Source: Sipunculus nudus (lineage: Eukaryota; Annelida; Sipuncula; Golfingiida; Sipunculidae). Taken from it: a stretch of 64,000 nucleotides of DNA. Location of the stretch: positions 6,458,101 through 6,522,100 of the forward strand of contig CM049319.1 of assembly GCA_026874595.1 (NCBI GenBank), in the 5' to 3' direction. Every line of letters starts with the position of its first letter. Positions within the stretch are counted from its first letter, which is position 1. Below are positions 1-11,720 of the stretch, in pieces. The notes beneath the pieces are model-generated. The model did not search any database, was not told the DNA's origin, and saw nothing but the letters and a program-made list of their open reading frames with translations. Position numbers and translations under genes: made by a program.

Positions 1-289
1 TATTGATTGGACACCAAGCAACCGCTTTCATCATTAATAGTAAGACTATAAATCTAGGTGAAACAACCAAACAGGTCGAAATGACGCAAAGAACCAGTGC
101 CGGATATGATTTATTCACAATTATGTCATCCAAAATGATTATGTTGAACCATTATTAGAAATATACTTCTGTTCTGCCAGGCCATAATCTACCCAGCTCG
201 TCATTATTTAACATCCTTGGCTGCGACTTGCATTTTTCATGGAGTCAAAAATGTACCCGTATGACCCTGATTCCATCACACACACACAA

Positions 290-430
290 AAACGAAGAAT
301 TCCAATCTCTCTGTTCACTCCTTACGCAACGGTTATACACTGCAGTCATTTCAGACCAGCGTCGCTTTAATCACTGCTTCGAAGTGTCCAGGGGTCTTAT
401 CCGATACCACGCTATCTTTGCCCTGTCCTA
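290..430 (+). mobile_element. LINE 5' fragment, same family as 24.7 kb
   Basis: The plus frame CSLLTQRLYTAVISD...FNHCFEVS resembles NSLLIQRLNTAAVPD...FNRCF at 24.73-24.79 kb, and the nucleotides are similar over about 90 bases. It appears to be a short fragment of the N-terminal part of the same LINE family, without endonuclease or reverse transcriptase. Confidence 0.5.
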
Positions 431-669
431 GCCCTGGTGGTGATAGCCGGAGGATCTTGCTATACAAGCAGCGGTTACGGTGAACGAAACAGAGAACGAA
501 AGCAATGTGTAACCGCAGCGCCAGGAGTGTAACGTTCTCTGGGAAACTTAATAAAATCTTTTAAACAGGCAATAGGCATTCGATCTCCCGTGCACACACT
601 AGCTGTTTAATGTCCATCTGTAAGAAGGTACAGTTCATGCAGCGTTTACCCTACAAGCCAGCCATATTT

Positions 670-960
670 CAAATTAATGTTGAGTCCTCCTTGAAAGACG
701 GATAATTTTTAGTTGCCTCCGCTCGGAGGGTATACCTTCATTCCCGTTCGTGTGTGTTTGTGTGTTTGTGTGTTTGTTCACCCGCGCATCATGAACGGAT
801 TTCGTGAAATTTTCAGGGCTTTTCCGGAATGGACCAAAAAAGAAACTATACGTTTTTGGTGTGGATCCGGCACAATACCCTGATTCAGGAACGGCATGGA
901 GGAATATTGACAAATGTCAAGTCACTAATGCGCGAATGAACCTGGAAATTTGGGAAGAAT
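670..960. repeat. Probable interspersed repeat with GT-rich core
   Basis: Contains the (TGTGTTTG)n-type core at about 750-780, flanked by a CpG-bearing segment. The arrangement (GTATACC...CCCGTTCG, GT-rich run, CCCGCGCATC...GGATTTCGTGAAATTTTC) resembles repeats common in invertebrate genomes. This is from general familiarity, with no second copy in the window. Confidence 0.3.
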
Positions 961-1302
961 AAGTGAATGCAAACACATGGCGGAGGCTTGCATTCCTTAG
1001 ATTCCTGCAGAGTTCTAGTTTAGTACATGTTATTTCTTCTTTATATTATGGAACACCTGATTTTACCATTAGGACTTGATGCTTTACTATTGTGAGATAT
1101 ATCTCGTGTTATGATATTCGTATATATCGTGAATTTACCCATGACACTTTACAAAAGAGCACTTAACAATCCTGAGAGACTTGTAAGAACTCATATCGGA
1201 GTTATATCTAACACTCATTTATTTTAGATCCTCGCAGAATTAAACTGGTGCTGTCTTAAACCACATAAACACTAGAATGGCACTCAACAGCAGGGGCGTA
1301 GC

Positions 1303-1304
<2 letters not shown>

Positions 1305-1357
<53 letters not shown>
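1305..1357. repeat. (TA)n microsatellite
   Basis: Uninterrupted TA repeat of about 26 units. Confidence 0.95.
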
Positions 1358-1360
<3 letters not shown>

Positions 1361-1582
1361 TTAGGTTCCCTTTGCTATAAGAAGCGGATCCACAGGGGAC
1401 GCCTTCTACGCGCGGCCACCCGTTGAGCTGCAATATTTCTCATTTTATCTAATTTTTCCAATTTTCGTGATTTATTTTTGTTTTTCATATTTGTTTTTTT
1501 TTATTAAATAGCAATTATACTTGATTAAAGTTATCTACAGTTTATAACTTTCAAATTTATTAGTTGAGTATAAAGATATTAA

Positions 1583-1731
1583 CGAACAGCTGCAAAACAA
1601 CTGTAGAGCACCAGGCCATGATTGGGGCGACCGTGAACAATCTCAGGGTTCCTCTGGTGATACCGGTACTCGAAACGCGATCTGTGGTCTTAGCAGTCTT
1701 GTGTGCTGTCGAGACCACGGAACCCAGTAAA
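1583..1731. other. GC-enriched block with short frames on both strands
   Basis: Plus strand, one frame gives a Cys-containing peptide (NNCRAPGHDWGDREQ ... NAICGLSSLVCCRDHGTQ, then TAA). Minus strand, ATG at 1760 gives a hydrophobic leader MLKSYVKLCILLGSVVSTA. Neither has convincing splice sites. Recorded because it stands out from the surrounding AT-rich DNA. Confidence 0.15.
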
Positions 1732-1827
1732 ATGCAAAGTTTAACATAAGACTTCAACATATCAGTTATTTCACCCCGAGCATTTGTTACAGGTGCCCTT
1801 TTTATTGTGTGACACAGGCGTGACTCG

Positions 1828-2496
1828 TGTTGTAGCGCCCGTGTCTGGCCGCGTATTGCATTTCTCAGTTTAATCCGTACTGGTTGTCATGCTAGCTTGG
1901 GGCTTTCTCGCCTGGCCGAGCTCGCATGTGAACCCTAATATGTGGAGACACAGCGGTGTTTTTCTAGATGATTCCTGTAACGCGTGTTTACTGTGTGTTG
2001 TGTTGGATGCTTTAGACTGTTCGAGAAGTGGAAAATTCTCGGCTTGGCGTGAGAAGTTATAAATAGGGGGCTGTGTTTTAAATCAAGAGGGAGGAGAGAA
2101 GATTCCAGCGGACACAGACCTGTGGGACCTATCCGATTATCCAGTATTTTCAGGGATTCTACTATTACTAACTCTATTATACAATTTTATGCTGCCTGCC
2201 TCATACTTTCTGGATTGTTACAAGAGCTTTACATTAGACTGTTATTTTCCGAGAGTATACATTTTAAAGAACTTGTCGCTGTGGCGGTGGTGGTATCCAG
2301 GTACTGTGCACTTTGCTTATTAGGCTGTGTGATTATACTGATTTGATGTTATTCTGTTATTGTACTGTGTAATTGTATTGATTTAGTGTACTGTAATGTT
2401 AGGGTTGTTTTAAGAATAAATTATAGTTATTTGTAACAAAAAACCACTGACTTCTTTATGCATTCCCCTAGACATTTCACGCTGCCGAGTGTTACA
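1828..2496 (+). mobile_element. Possible solo LTR
   Basis: The segment starts TGTTGTAGCGCCCG and ends GAGTGTTACA, the TG...CA pattern of an LTR. In between it has a TATA-type box (GTTATAAATAGGGG, around 2057) and, about 360 bases downstream, AATAAA (about 2415-2420), the order expected of U3-R-U5. No matching 5-base target duplication was found and no internal retrotransposon coding region lies beside it. A TATA promoter with a short non-coding transcript is the alternative. Confidence 0.38.
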
Positions 2497-3492
2497 GAAT
2501 CTGATTTTTTTTAATCTCCATTACAAAATTTAGGTTCATCACGCATACATGATCTGTTTATATTAGGCTCCGTAACACATTACATTTAACAGACAACATT
2601 TTGCAAGTAAGAAACGTAAATGCGCTTTTGCGCCATTGACTGGTTTGAAAACGATTGAAATTTTATATCCTTATTTAGAAGAAATATAAATATCAAACAC
2701 TGAACCTCTCTACAGTTTGACTACATAACGCAAAGACATCAAAGAACAGTTTTCAGACATTTTATGTTGAAAATTGCCTCAAAATGTCCTCTTTACATTG
2801 CATAATCAAAAATAAATTTCCAATATGGAATAGGGATACCCCCTGCCATACCCTCCCCAGGTTCCTGTTACTAACCTTAATGAAACCATGGTTCATATTT
2901 GAAAATAAACATAAATATATTTTCATACACTAAAATATATAACGTATAGTAATGCCATTAATGATATTTTTTTTACATTACAATGCGCTTATATGTTTAT
3001 ACGTTTCTGTGGCGTTATGTTTCACCTTTATGTTTACTTGGGCCATTTATTTTGAGCATGTCCAAATATTTCAACATATCGTGTCTCTGTCCACGATCTT
3101 AAGCGTTATCGGCGTTCTCGTGCGTTTATGTGTTTGTAATAAAAATTTTAGGCGATTAGGTCAGACGTTTCTAGATCAAACGGCAATATGGACATAAATA
3201 AATTATATCCGCTCCTTAACAGCAAGAGTGGCAAGGCCTACACATGAAAGGCCTTTCGTAATCTTAGAGCAAGCGGCAAAGTAATCATATGATCCGACGA
3301 TAAGAGTGATTAATTCAGATTATAGGAGACATGAAATGACAAACAAATGCATCAATTACACCGTTATAGTGATCATCAACATTTACTTATGGCAGATTTT
3401 ATAAAATATCTTTTGGAAAAGGAATGCTGTTTGTACATCGGGTAGGTGCTCAAACAACTTAATAATCATTATAATATATAAGTGGTTTATTT

Positions 3493-3495
<3 letters not shown>

Positions 3496-3541
<46 letters not shown>

Positions 3542-3548
3542 ATATATA
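3496..3548. repeat. (TA)n microsatellite, one interruption
   Basis: TA repeat interrupted once by TTTA. Confidence 0.95.
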
Positions 3549-3825
3549 CAACAATTACCCCTCTGTCCCATGAGACATAAAAATGATGACTAGATTTGTT
3601 GACATATATACCAAATCCTTTGTGTGGCTGTTACTGCAACTCCACCATTTATTGAGACTGTTCTTGCAGAAAAAATATTCCCGTCAAATGTCGGCAGGAC
3701 TTCCTAACCCCATATAATGAGTAGTGACATTAAGTATAAATGCCCCTGAGCGCCCGTGTCACTGACTGTGATGTTAGTACTCAGACTGTGAGATTTAATA
3801 TCATGATTTGTAACCTCTGTTTTAC

Positions 3826-4017
3826 CTGGCGCACGCCACCCAATCGGTTTAGTATCAATAATTCAAACAAAATTCCCAAAAGAAGACCTTTTTCAACCGT
3901 GCACGCTACTCTAGCAGACGACTGGGTCACTACCGGGCTGGCTTCCCGCCAAAATATGATTCTCTCCATGTCTTCATTCAAGTCTCGGGGGATTCCTGGT
4001 TCAATGAGTCTGCATCG
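3826..4017 (-). CDS. Possible exon 3 of gene A
   Basis: Minus-strand open segment between acceptor TGTTGCCCTTTGGCAG| (AG at 4019-4018) and donor GCGCCAG|GTAAAA (GT at 3825-3824). It is 192 bases, phase 0 to 0, compatible with the two preceding candidate exons. The peptide includes RLIEPGIPRDLNEDMERI, FWREASPVVTQSSARV and a hydrophobic run GLLLGILFELLIL that could be a membrane segment. No family is recognised. The other strand is also open over most of this stretch, so this is much weaker than exons 1 and 2. If all three belong together, the first 128 residues come from exons of 96, 96 and 192 bases. Confidence 0.3.
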
Positions 4018-4070
4018 CTGCCAAAGGGCAACATTAAGTGAATTATTGCTAACCGTATTTTCCTAACCCT

Positions 4071-5678
4071 GACAAGTCTAGGCAATTAATGTTTTTCATT
4101 ACAAGACGACAGCCTTCATCGCTTGGCTATTACTGAATACCATATACTTAAAGACGGCCGCACATGATTTTCAAACGCAAACATTGTCAAAGTCTTACTT
4201 AATAATTATGGACTTAGCAAATTGATTTCTAGCCACCAGATTATTTTTTTTTACACAAATACCCCGCATTTTCTTCTTTAATGCCTCAGGGTAATTTAAA
4301 TTTGATCGACGCATCAAAGAATAATGTTATCAGATGAGAAAACCAGAACAAGGTCTATTTATTCCGGGCGAGGAAAAGATAAGAACTGACCCTGCTGATC
4401 CGCCACCAAGGATTTGAACATCAAAGTATTTCGATTGGTTATACCAAATGACAAAACTTAAACAATGATAGCCTTTTATTCAATTCTGTTCTGCCCTTTG
4501 CTGCACTTATATAAAAACTGTTAATTACGTATGCAAATGACAAAAGAAAATGGCGTTCCATGAATTTTTTTATATACATTCCTGTTTTCTTATTTAAACC
4601 AAATTAGTCTGAGAAATTGCATATTTTTGTTATCAAATTTAATCGTTTCTGTGTAACTTAAGCCACACATATCGAAACAAAGCTATATCGAAACAATCCA
4701 TTTGCGGGAGGTACACTTAACTATAATCTGTTACATGCAGAAAACTATTTAAAAAATCATACTGATGCCCATTCTAAGACAATATCTGTGAAGCTTAATT
4801 ACCTGTCTAGTGTAATTTTATTTATCATTCTTCAAAGGGACATTGTTATAACATAATCTTAAAGAAGGTGGTCACACCTTAACATATATTGAGTCTTGTA
4901 GCTTTTTCTAAAAGGCGACATGGACAAATATTCGTGATAAATATTTTTGTTACCCTCTCTTCAAAGAGCTATTGATACGCAAATGGACTATACTAATGGC
5001 TAAAGGCTAATTTATGATTCAAAATGGAATCATACGAAATACCTACGTGGACCATATTATATGCTTGTTTCAGTCTTTACAATGGAGGATTTGAAGGACA
5101 AGTAGACATGCAAGTTTAAACATGTTACAATTAACAATGAAAAACTTGCGGTTTTATGGCTTGGTTGAATTTTGGTACTTTCCTCCTTAACCTAAATATC
5201 TTGCAGCACAACCTTACAATACCACTTTAATTTGGAAGTTTTCTATACGTTAAAATATCCGGAATATCCCCTCTCTTCACATAATCATAAGAAAAACAGA
5301 TTTTTAAATATAAGTTAGGAGAAAAAAATTTTTGCATGTGGTGATGTTGTTAAAATGTACACACACGTCTAATGGTTGGTCAGGTACATTGTCAGTAAAA
5401 GCTTACCTGAATGCCATGCGGTGTTCTATCTTGATATTCATCAAGATCTACATTGCAGTTTCCGACGTTAGCAGGCACGTCACTCTGACATCTTCATGTA
5501 AACAAACAAAACCCAGATAACCGGGCCTCGTTTATCCGGGCAAATAAACAATCCCGCTACAAGTTCGGATAACTTAGTTAGAATTGGTTATATTTTGTTC
5601 GACAGGATACGTTTGTTTCACCGCATTGTGCGTGGCACACGACAAACATGCACATGATACATATATGCGATAACTTAC
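4071..5678. other. No feature seen
   Basis: AT-rich intron-like DNA between gene A exons 3 and 2; short frames only. Confidence 0.6.
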
Positions 5679-5774
5679 CTCGTGTCGGGTTCGTTTCCGG
5701 CGAAAGGATCTTGTGGAGCGACCAGTAGGGACCCGGACCAACCGGTACTTTTTCTTATCTGATTCCTGCACAGG
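5679..5774 (-). CDS. Internal exon of the same unrecognised protein (gene A, exon 2)
   Basis: A textbook internal exon on the minus strand: acceptor ATTATTCCTTCTGCAG| (AG at 5776-5775) and donor CACGAG|GTAAGTTA (GT at 5678-5677), 96 bases, phase 0 at both ends. It encodes PVQESDKKKYRLVRVP followed by TGRSTRSFRRKRTRHE, a strongly basic segment that could act as a nuclear-localisation or acidic-phospholipid-binding stretch (inference). It joins in frame to the exon at 10065-10160, giving an acidic then a basic N-terminal 64 residues. No family is recognised. The splice-site quality, the phase match and the GC content above the flanks are the evidence. Confidence 0.55.
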
Positions 5775-5849
5775 CTGCAGAAGGAATAATTCAATAGATT
5801 TAGTATTAAATGCATAATTTGCCAAGAAGGCGTTCTACAGTAGCTTATC

Positions 5850-5922
5850 CATCTATATTTTCTATCTATCAATCTATCAATCTATCTATCTATCTATATA
5901 TATATATTATAGATATATATAT
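5850..5922. repeat. (ATCT)n/(TA)n compound microsatellite
   Basis: Repeats of TCTA and TCAA pass into a TA run. Confidence 0.9.
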
Positions 5923-7602
5923 TGTTGGTTGTCGTTTTATCTATTATCATGTTATCTTAAAGAACATCATTCCCATACTGATTTTTTTATTTTTTTAAAT
6001 ATTTAAATTGAAAAATTACCTCCTAATATAACTATTATACAGAAAATCATCATCGTATAAATGCACTTGATTTGAATACACGATTTTCAAAATGATATAG
6101 AAGGATCTAGAAATTTAATTGCCAATACATTACCGTACTCCGTACACTACCCTGTTACGTCATGAAGATCAATTTAGTTGTCAGTATCAAAAGACCATGC
6201 ACGTCAGTTCTTGTCTCACAGTAAAAAGACTTATTAGGGGACTAATTGCAATTAAGGAAATGAAGATTACCCGTTTACAATGCAAACACCACTTTTTTTC
6301 TCCTTGCTTTGGCGTATTAGCTTGTGACTAATACGGTCTCGTTAATGGTATATGTGAACTGAAGAATGCAGGCCGCTTACACTACTGGGACGTATATTTT
6401 AAGACCTGGTCGTCGTAAAGAAGCACTCGCTGACAGACAGATATCGGTCCATATATAGCTAGTTGAGCTGTGAAACGCTACTTGCTTAAAAAAAGCTATG
6501 CGTTATTTTTGGTACTCTTGTGCATGTTGTGTTTAGTGTAGCGGTAACGTGCAATTTAAGTCAAGGTTTCTTTCACACCACTGTGCAGCAGAGATTTAAA
6601 TATGGCAGTTGATTTTATCGAATTATATAAAAGTTACCTATGGCTACTATAAGTCGAGGTAATTCTTTTTGTTTGACTCAAATTACCGGTTTCATCTGCA
6701 GCCGACGATGTGACCTTCATATCTTCAGGGTGGTATTCCAAAGTATATCATTTTCTCCCATCAGGATTTACCACACGTTTCACGAAGGTTTTTTTTATAT
6801 CGCATATCCTTGGAGTAATGGTTTCTCGTGAAAAATGAAGAAAACTACGGACTGCCGGAAGCCCATTTGTGCAGGCAAGGGTGAATCAGCGAGATGGTCA
6901 TTAGCACTCTCTTATCTGACCATCCCCATTATACGAGCTTATATACACTTTCGAACTATATTATCTTAAAGTTATCATTGAACATATATGACTCTGCAAG
7001 TAGCTGTTGGTATAATGCAAGGAAGATTCAATGAAACCTGCTAAAAATGACGTTTATACGTAAATGAAAGACCACTGCATGCTTTGCCCTTAATTATGTG
7101 GCTAGTCAGCAGATATAAGATAAAGTTCTAATGCGACTGGTCATTTCTTGGCGTTTTCACGTTCATGCAACAATTTTCATTTCAACTGAACAGAACACTT
7201 TGAAAACAAGACCTTATTGAATTTCAGAATAATTTGTAATGAAAAGTGTTATGCTCAGTGCACACGCAGCTCTGTGTATTGAATGAATGCGCTGGGCAGG
7301 CTGTCCGCTGGGGACGCTAATTGTTTGCCTGCAATATTTCAGGCAGACAGGCATATTCTGCCTCCACACACGAGAGTATCGGCATTAGCGAAATCCCGTA
7401 TTATTTCTGACTTGACATTCATATAAAGATCAAGCAAGGTATCACAGTCTATCGTTTGAGGATGAAGACAATCTTATGATATTTGCGATATATTATCAAA
7501 TGCAATTATGCTATTCTTAAAAATTAATACTTCTAATATATATAATCTAATATTTGGTAATATTTTCCACGTTATAAATGTTTTTGTAGTACTGACAGAA
7601 CT
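5923..7602. other. No feature seen
   Basis: AT-rich, intron of gene A if that model is right. No repeats recognised beyond the microsatellite on its left edge. Confidence 0.6.
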
Positions 7603-7765
7603 TTCTTTCTACTGAACTCGAGATAGCCTCGGCCTTATTTCCGAGTCCTTACTTCCGAGTTCGAATACAAAGCCTATTCGAGGACCCTCGAGTCCAATCC
7701 CGAGTCCCTAAGAAAAAAGACTCGAATCCGGACACAAGTCCAAGTCCGCACTCGAGTCCTATATC
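7603..7765. repeat. Degenerate GAGTCC-rich repeat, copy 1
   Basis: Many variants of ACTCGAGTCC/AAGTCC follow each other. A second block in the same orientation lies at 9055-9150, so the 1.5 kb between them may be one element with similar ends. Confidence 0.45.
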
Positions 7766-7907
7766 ACGGTTTGATCCTGAATGACCGGATTAGGTGCTAT
7801 ATTACAGATTTTAAGGCTTAGATTTACCGCCAAGCACAAACAACGGAAGGTGATACATGGAAATTACCAAAGACAGGTGTACATCACCTGTGACAAAAGG
7901 GCAAGGC

Positions 7908-7970
7908 CGGATCCAGAGAGGGTGTATTGGGTGTTGCAACCATCATACTAACCTTGCAAATATTACGTTT
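7908..7970 (+). mobile_element. GGATCCAGG-family fragment, copy 3
   Basis: Starts GGCCGGATCCAGAGAGGGTG in the plus orientation. It resembles the starts of the copies at 17.1 and 18.9 kb. The end is not defined. Confidence 0.3.
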
Positions 7971-9054
7971 TCTACAAATCTCAATTCACTGTAAAATATG
8001 TTCATTTCAAGTAAAATACCTCTCACGGTACTTATGACTTGTGAGGAATGTCGCTGGCCTTTTTCATGAATCAGTCCCCTGCAGTCCCCCTTGTTATAAA
8101 AATTCCGATTTCGGCCCTGCAGGCCACTAATTTACCTCAATGATTGTTCTATTTAATAACTGAACTACAAGGTAAGGTCCTCGGCCGTATCTAACTCTCT
8201 GTAAAGAAAACCTTAAATATTCATTTAAAAGAAAGCTTACATGTCCATGCATAGTTAAATTAAATCTTTATCATCATGGAACCTTTCTTTTTATTCAACC
8301 AACATAAGTGAAATTTTTCACATTTTCCCAATTTTTTCTTGTGTAATTTATTCATAAATAATATAAATGCAAGTAGAATGTCATGATCAAACCAGAATAT
8401 TGAAAACTAGCTGTACGGAGAATTTACTTATTGAGTATAGGTTTCACACAAATACGTAAAAAGAAAACAAGGTATCTTTATGGTTAGGGTGAAATTCTGA
8501 CAGAAAAAAGGTACCTTGGCAGAGACAGGTTCTAATGGCTTTAGGTCAGGTTCTGGCTTCTGAATTAATTCTAGCATTGAGCGTAATATATTAAATATAG
8601 ACTAAACGAATAAGGCAAAAAAATAAGGCGTGGTTCTAAGGCACCGCCCGTGTCAATTTAACCCCCACATCAAAATTTTTTATTTTGATTTTATCTCTAA
8701 GAAGATATAATAATACAATTTTTATAAGATTATCTTTGTTATGTAGTGCTTTTACCTGTTTAGCAAAAAAAAACTTCTCTTATTTTCATGCTTTTCCCTG
8801 ATCGTGTGAAATTTTTATCGAAACTTTCAAAAGAAAGGTAAAAAAATAAACCATCGCCCGCCCGCCCGCACTGATTTCTGTAAACAAATTGCCTGAAAAC
8901 CATATATTTAATTTACATTTAATTCCCGATGAGGAGAAAGCCTTTAGCAATGTCCTTTTTTTGTACTAATATATCAATACTTTGCACATAAATGTAGTCT
9001 TTATATTGCTTTTTCCAACTGTATATCAGGTTATGTGACTTTTTTTCAACTTAA

Positions 9055-9150
9055 ATCGAGATGACCGTCGAGTCCAAGTCCAAGTCAGTGCAAAAGAGGA
9101 CTCAGTCCCGGACTCGAATCCAAGCCCGACCTGATTCCTTTGTCACTGAA
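9055..9150. repeat. Degenerate GAGTCC-rich repeat, copy 2
   Basis: Runs of GTCGAGTCCAAGTCCAAGTC and GGACTCGAATCCAAGCCCG, the same motif as at 7.6-7.8 kb. Confidence 0.45.
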
Positions 9151-9542
9151 TCAGTACCAGCTCACACAAGTGGATAACAGTACTTGAAACAGAAATCAAT
9201 TATATACCTCAATGAGATACAGGTGACAAACGGAAGATGAACATCTGATGCCGTGTTCATGTTCTATTAACGTGAAGAGTACTCCATATAAATATGGAAC
9301 CACGTGACATATTGGTGTTAAAATACGCCAGGTCCCCATGTCTGCTTTCAAGAAAAGCTGGTTTGAAGAGAAAAATCTATAATTTATTTTTGGGATCGAA
9401 ACCTAAACAGCAAGCGACAAAATAGCACTGGAATAATAATAGAACAGACGGTGTCATTGGTCATGATAAGCTGACAAAAGTAGGTGTTGAGATGTTACCA
9501 TAGTCGGGGCAGACGTCTGGACAGACTGCCGGGGTCTGGAGG

Positions 9543-9552
9543 GTTCTAGAAC
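9543..9552. promoter_or_regulatory. Heat-shock-element-like palindrome
   Basis: GTTCTAGAAC is a perfect palindrome matching the TTCnnGAA core. It lies in a GC-rich patch (9490-9660) 0.5 kb from gene A exon 1, on the intron side. Function is unproven. Confidence 0.2.
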
Positions 9553-9764
9553 GGTGCCGCCAAGGATGAACATCACGCCGCTTTTAATGTCAACATGATT
9601 GGTCAGGCGTTATCCGTCCAGCTATAACCCGATCTACCTGACTCCGCTAAATCCCACGTACTTCAATAAAATGGTAAAATGTGTCTGTCTGTTTGCATAG
9701 ACTGGTCACGATCTCCAGAGTAATGGTAAGATATTGGGTTATCACAAAATTAATTCAGTGGAGT

Positions 9765-9797
9765 TATATATATATATATATCATGCCTTATTATCTG

Positions 9798-9850
<53 letters not shown>

Positions 9851-9871
9851 TTATATATATATATATATATT
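9765..9871. repeat. Compound (TA)n microsatellite
   Basis: Three TA blocks separated by short unique sequence; the longest is 9801-9846. Confidence 0.95.
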
Positions 9872-10064
9872 ATGCTAGAGCTGGTGGAGAGACAGACTTA
9901 CAAACAAAAAAAGGACAACAGACAAACTGACGGACGAAACGAACAAGGTGGAATGAAAAAAAGAAAACACGAAAAACAAACACAAATCATAAAATCAAAG
10001 ATTATTTAATTGAAATAAAATTAACTCATTAAACTGTTTTTTTTTAAGAAGACATGAGACTCAC

Positions 10065-10160
10065 CTCGGCGTCCCCGACGTCCCAGTCGAGGCCGGGGAA
10101 CACCGCTAAGTCATCCGGGATATCACTGTCCATCGCGTAAACGCCTCCTCCGTTTTCCAT
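10065..10160 (-). CDS. First coding exon of an unrecognised protein (gene A, exon 1)
   Basis: Minus-strand ATG at 10160 opens a 32-residue acidic peptide beginning MENGGGVYAMDSDIPDDLAV and ending DWDVGDAE. It stops at a strong donor, GAG|GTGAGT (GT at 10064-10063), in phase 0 after 96 bases. The exon is GC- and CpG-rich compared with its flanks, as expected for a constrained first exon. A second in-frame ATG lies at codon 10. No domain is recognisable; the Asp/Leu/Phe/Trp-rich acidic stretch could be a disordered N-terminus or activation-type segment, which is only an inference. It pairs in phase with the exon at 5679-5774. A CpG/CRE-rich block 1.4 kb upstream (11.5-11.7 kb) may be its control region. 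Confidence 0.55.
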
Positions 10161-11569
10161 ACTATCTTCTAGGCCCGAACGATCCCGGGACCACGCGTGC
10201 GTGATGCATAAATCCTTCAATATCTACCTTCAGGTAGACGACTGACCATTTATTCACGTATCTCACCCAGAACTAGTGAGCCAGAACCCTTCCAATGCCG
10301 TTAAAGCAGCTCCACTTGAGATTATAACACACAGATTGTATTTTAATGACCATGTTTATACGGCACCCACAAAGGGCCTCCCCGCGATGTCAGGCACATC
10401 ATTCCCGGCTACCCTGTGATCGGCTCGGCGGGATTGTCTCGCATATGTCGTTTATGTGAAGTAATTATTGACTTCATTGATTTTCAGGTCGTCGAGTGGC
10501 TGATCTTGACTTATGTAGCTGGGCTTTCGGGCATTTTTCTCCTGCAGGTTCCAGGTTCTCTGCCTGCTGAGGACAGAAAACAGCAACGATACAGATCTTC
10601 TGATTTAAATGCTCTATAACAAATTAGGAAAATTTGACTCATCTTAATCAAGAAAGGTAAAGAATGAATTATCCCAGTATTAAGTACGACGGTATTCATA
10701 TATTAAAGGAACTCAATAAAAATCTGCACGTAATAGTCTAGAGGCGAATCCTGGATTGTATGGAAGGGGGATTATGTCATTTATTATATTGTTTTATACC
10801 TGAAAAAGGTTCTAGCACTCTAGGAAGATTGCGGTATTCTTAAAACTTAGTAAGACAATGTAATTTCTCATAGCAAGGGCTGTTCTAAACCTCTTAAGCT
10901 CCATCCCTTCTGGATTCGGCTCTCCTGGGTATATTAATAAGATAGATATATTCAATAACCATTGTTCAGTGTTGTATTGTTACGGTACATGTTTGACCAG
11001 TATTCCTCCGGCATGACTTCCTAGTCTTTTCTTACAATAAACGATAAGAATTAGGCTTTTGTCTGATGGCTGGAAATGTAAGACTTGGGAGGAAAATGTC
11101 ACTTGCTGAAAACCAGCCGTGGCTTCTGAGGAAAACGTTGAATCATGATTAAAGATTCGTTGTCATATCTTAATTATAAGTTATTGCTTCTGTATTGTTT
11201 ATATAATCGCAGAAAATATGAAAGCAAGGCTTGATAATAATGTATAATCTTGTTATAAGATTATAAGGGTCACTGTCATCTTGATTCCACTGACACTGCC
11301 ATTTACAAACACCGAAACTAGCTTTAAAACAAAAGGTCCATAATTTATAATTTAATTCCCTGCCTTTCATTAAATTCAGCGACAGCAGCTTTTTAATAGT
11401 ATCTTTTAATAGCTCTTGCATTTGGAACAATACTTGATTGATCAAATGAACAGTCAGTGTGTGTAAACTTATATGACACCCAAGTTATCTGTTCTTGCAT
11501 CTGAGTCCGCTAAACCGAAAACGGATGAGCTCGCGTCTGATCATTGGATCCAAGCACGGGAACATTAAA
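10161..11569. other. Mostly featureless; one strong plus-strand acceptor
   Basis: A CpG-rich patch (10160-10210) precedes gene A's ATG. A good acceptor TTTTTCTCCTGCAG (about 10548) is followed by a short plus frame VPGSLPAEDRKQQRYRSSDL ending at TAA, too weak to call. Confidence 0.4.
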
Positions 11570-11720
11570 GTCCTGTTTGTAAAGAGACGTACGTAGCGGC
11601 AGAAACAGCAACACGCCATGGCAACGGTTCATAGGTGCGCTGTTCTTCTCGAGCGATCACCTCGGAGACGGGAGACAGATGACGTCACCTAGCGATGCGT
11701 GAGATCTAGGTATCATGTGA
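11570..11720 (-). promoter_or_regulatory. CpG-containing block with CRE and X-box-like motifs
   Basis: Within an AT-rich landscape this stretch carries many CpGs, a full palindromic TGACGTCA (CRE/ATF-type site, 11680-11687) and GCCATGGCAAC (11615-11625), which resembles half of an RFX X-box. It lies 1.4 kb upstream of the gene A start codon on the minus strand. No TATA box is obvious. That it is a promoter is an inference from composition and position. Confidence 0.3.

Noticed and set aside
2952-3197. 81-codon hydrophobic plus-strand ORF
   Set aside because: T-rich sequence gives Phe/Leu/Val by composition; no splice or start evidence.
3740-4066. 108-codon plus-strand ORF
   Set aside because: Overlaps the minus-strand candidate exon 3 of gene A, which has better splice sites; treated as its shadow.
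9681-10009. Plus-strand ORFs rich in Tyr/Ile
   Set aside because: Translations of the TA microsatellite.
10548-10619. Plus-strand terminal exon after a strong TTTTTCTCCTGCAG acceptor
   Set aside because: Only about 23 codons with no upstream partner on the plus strand.
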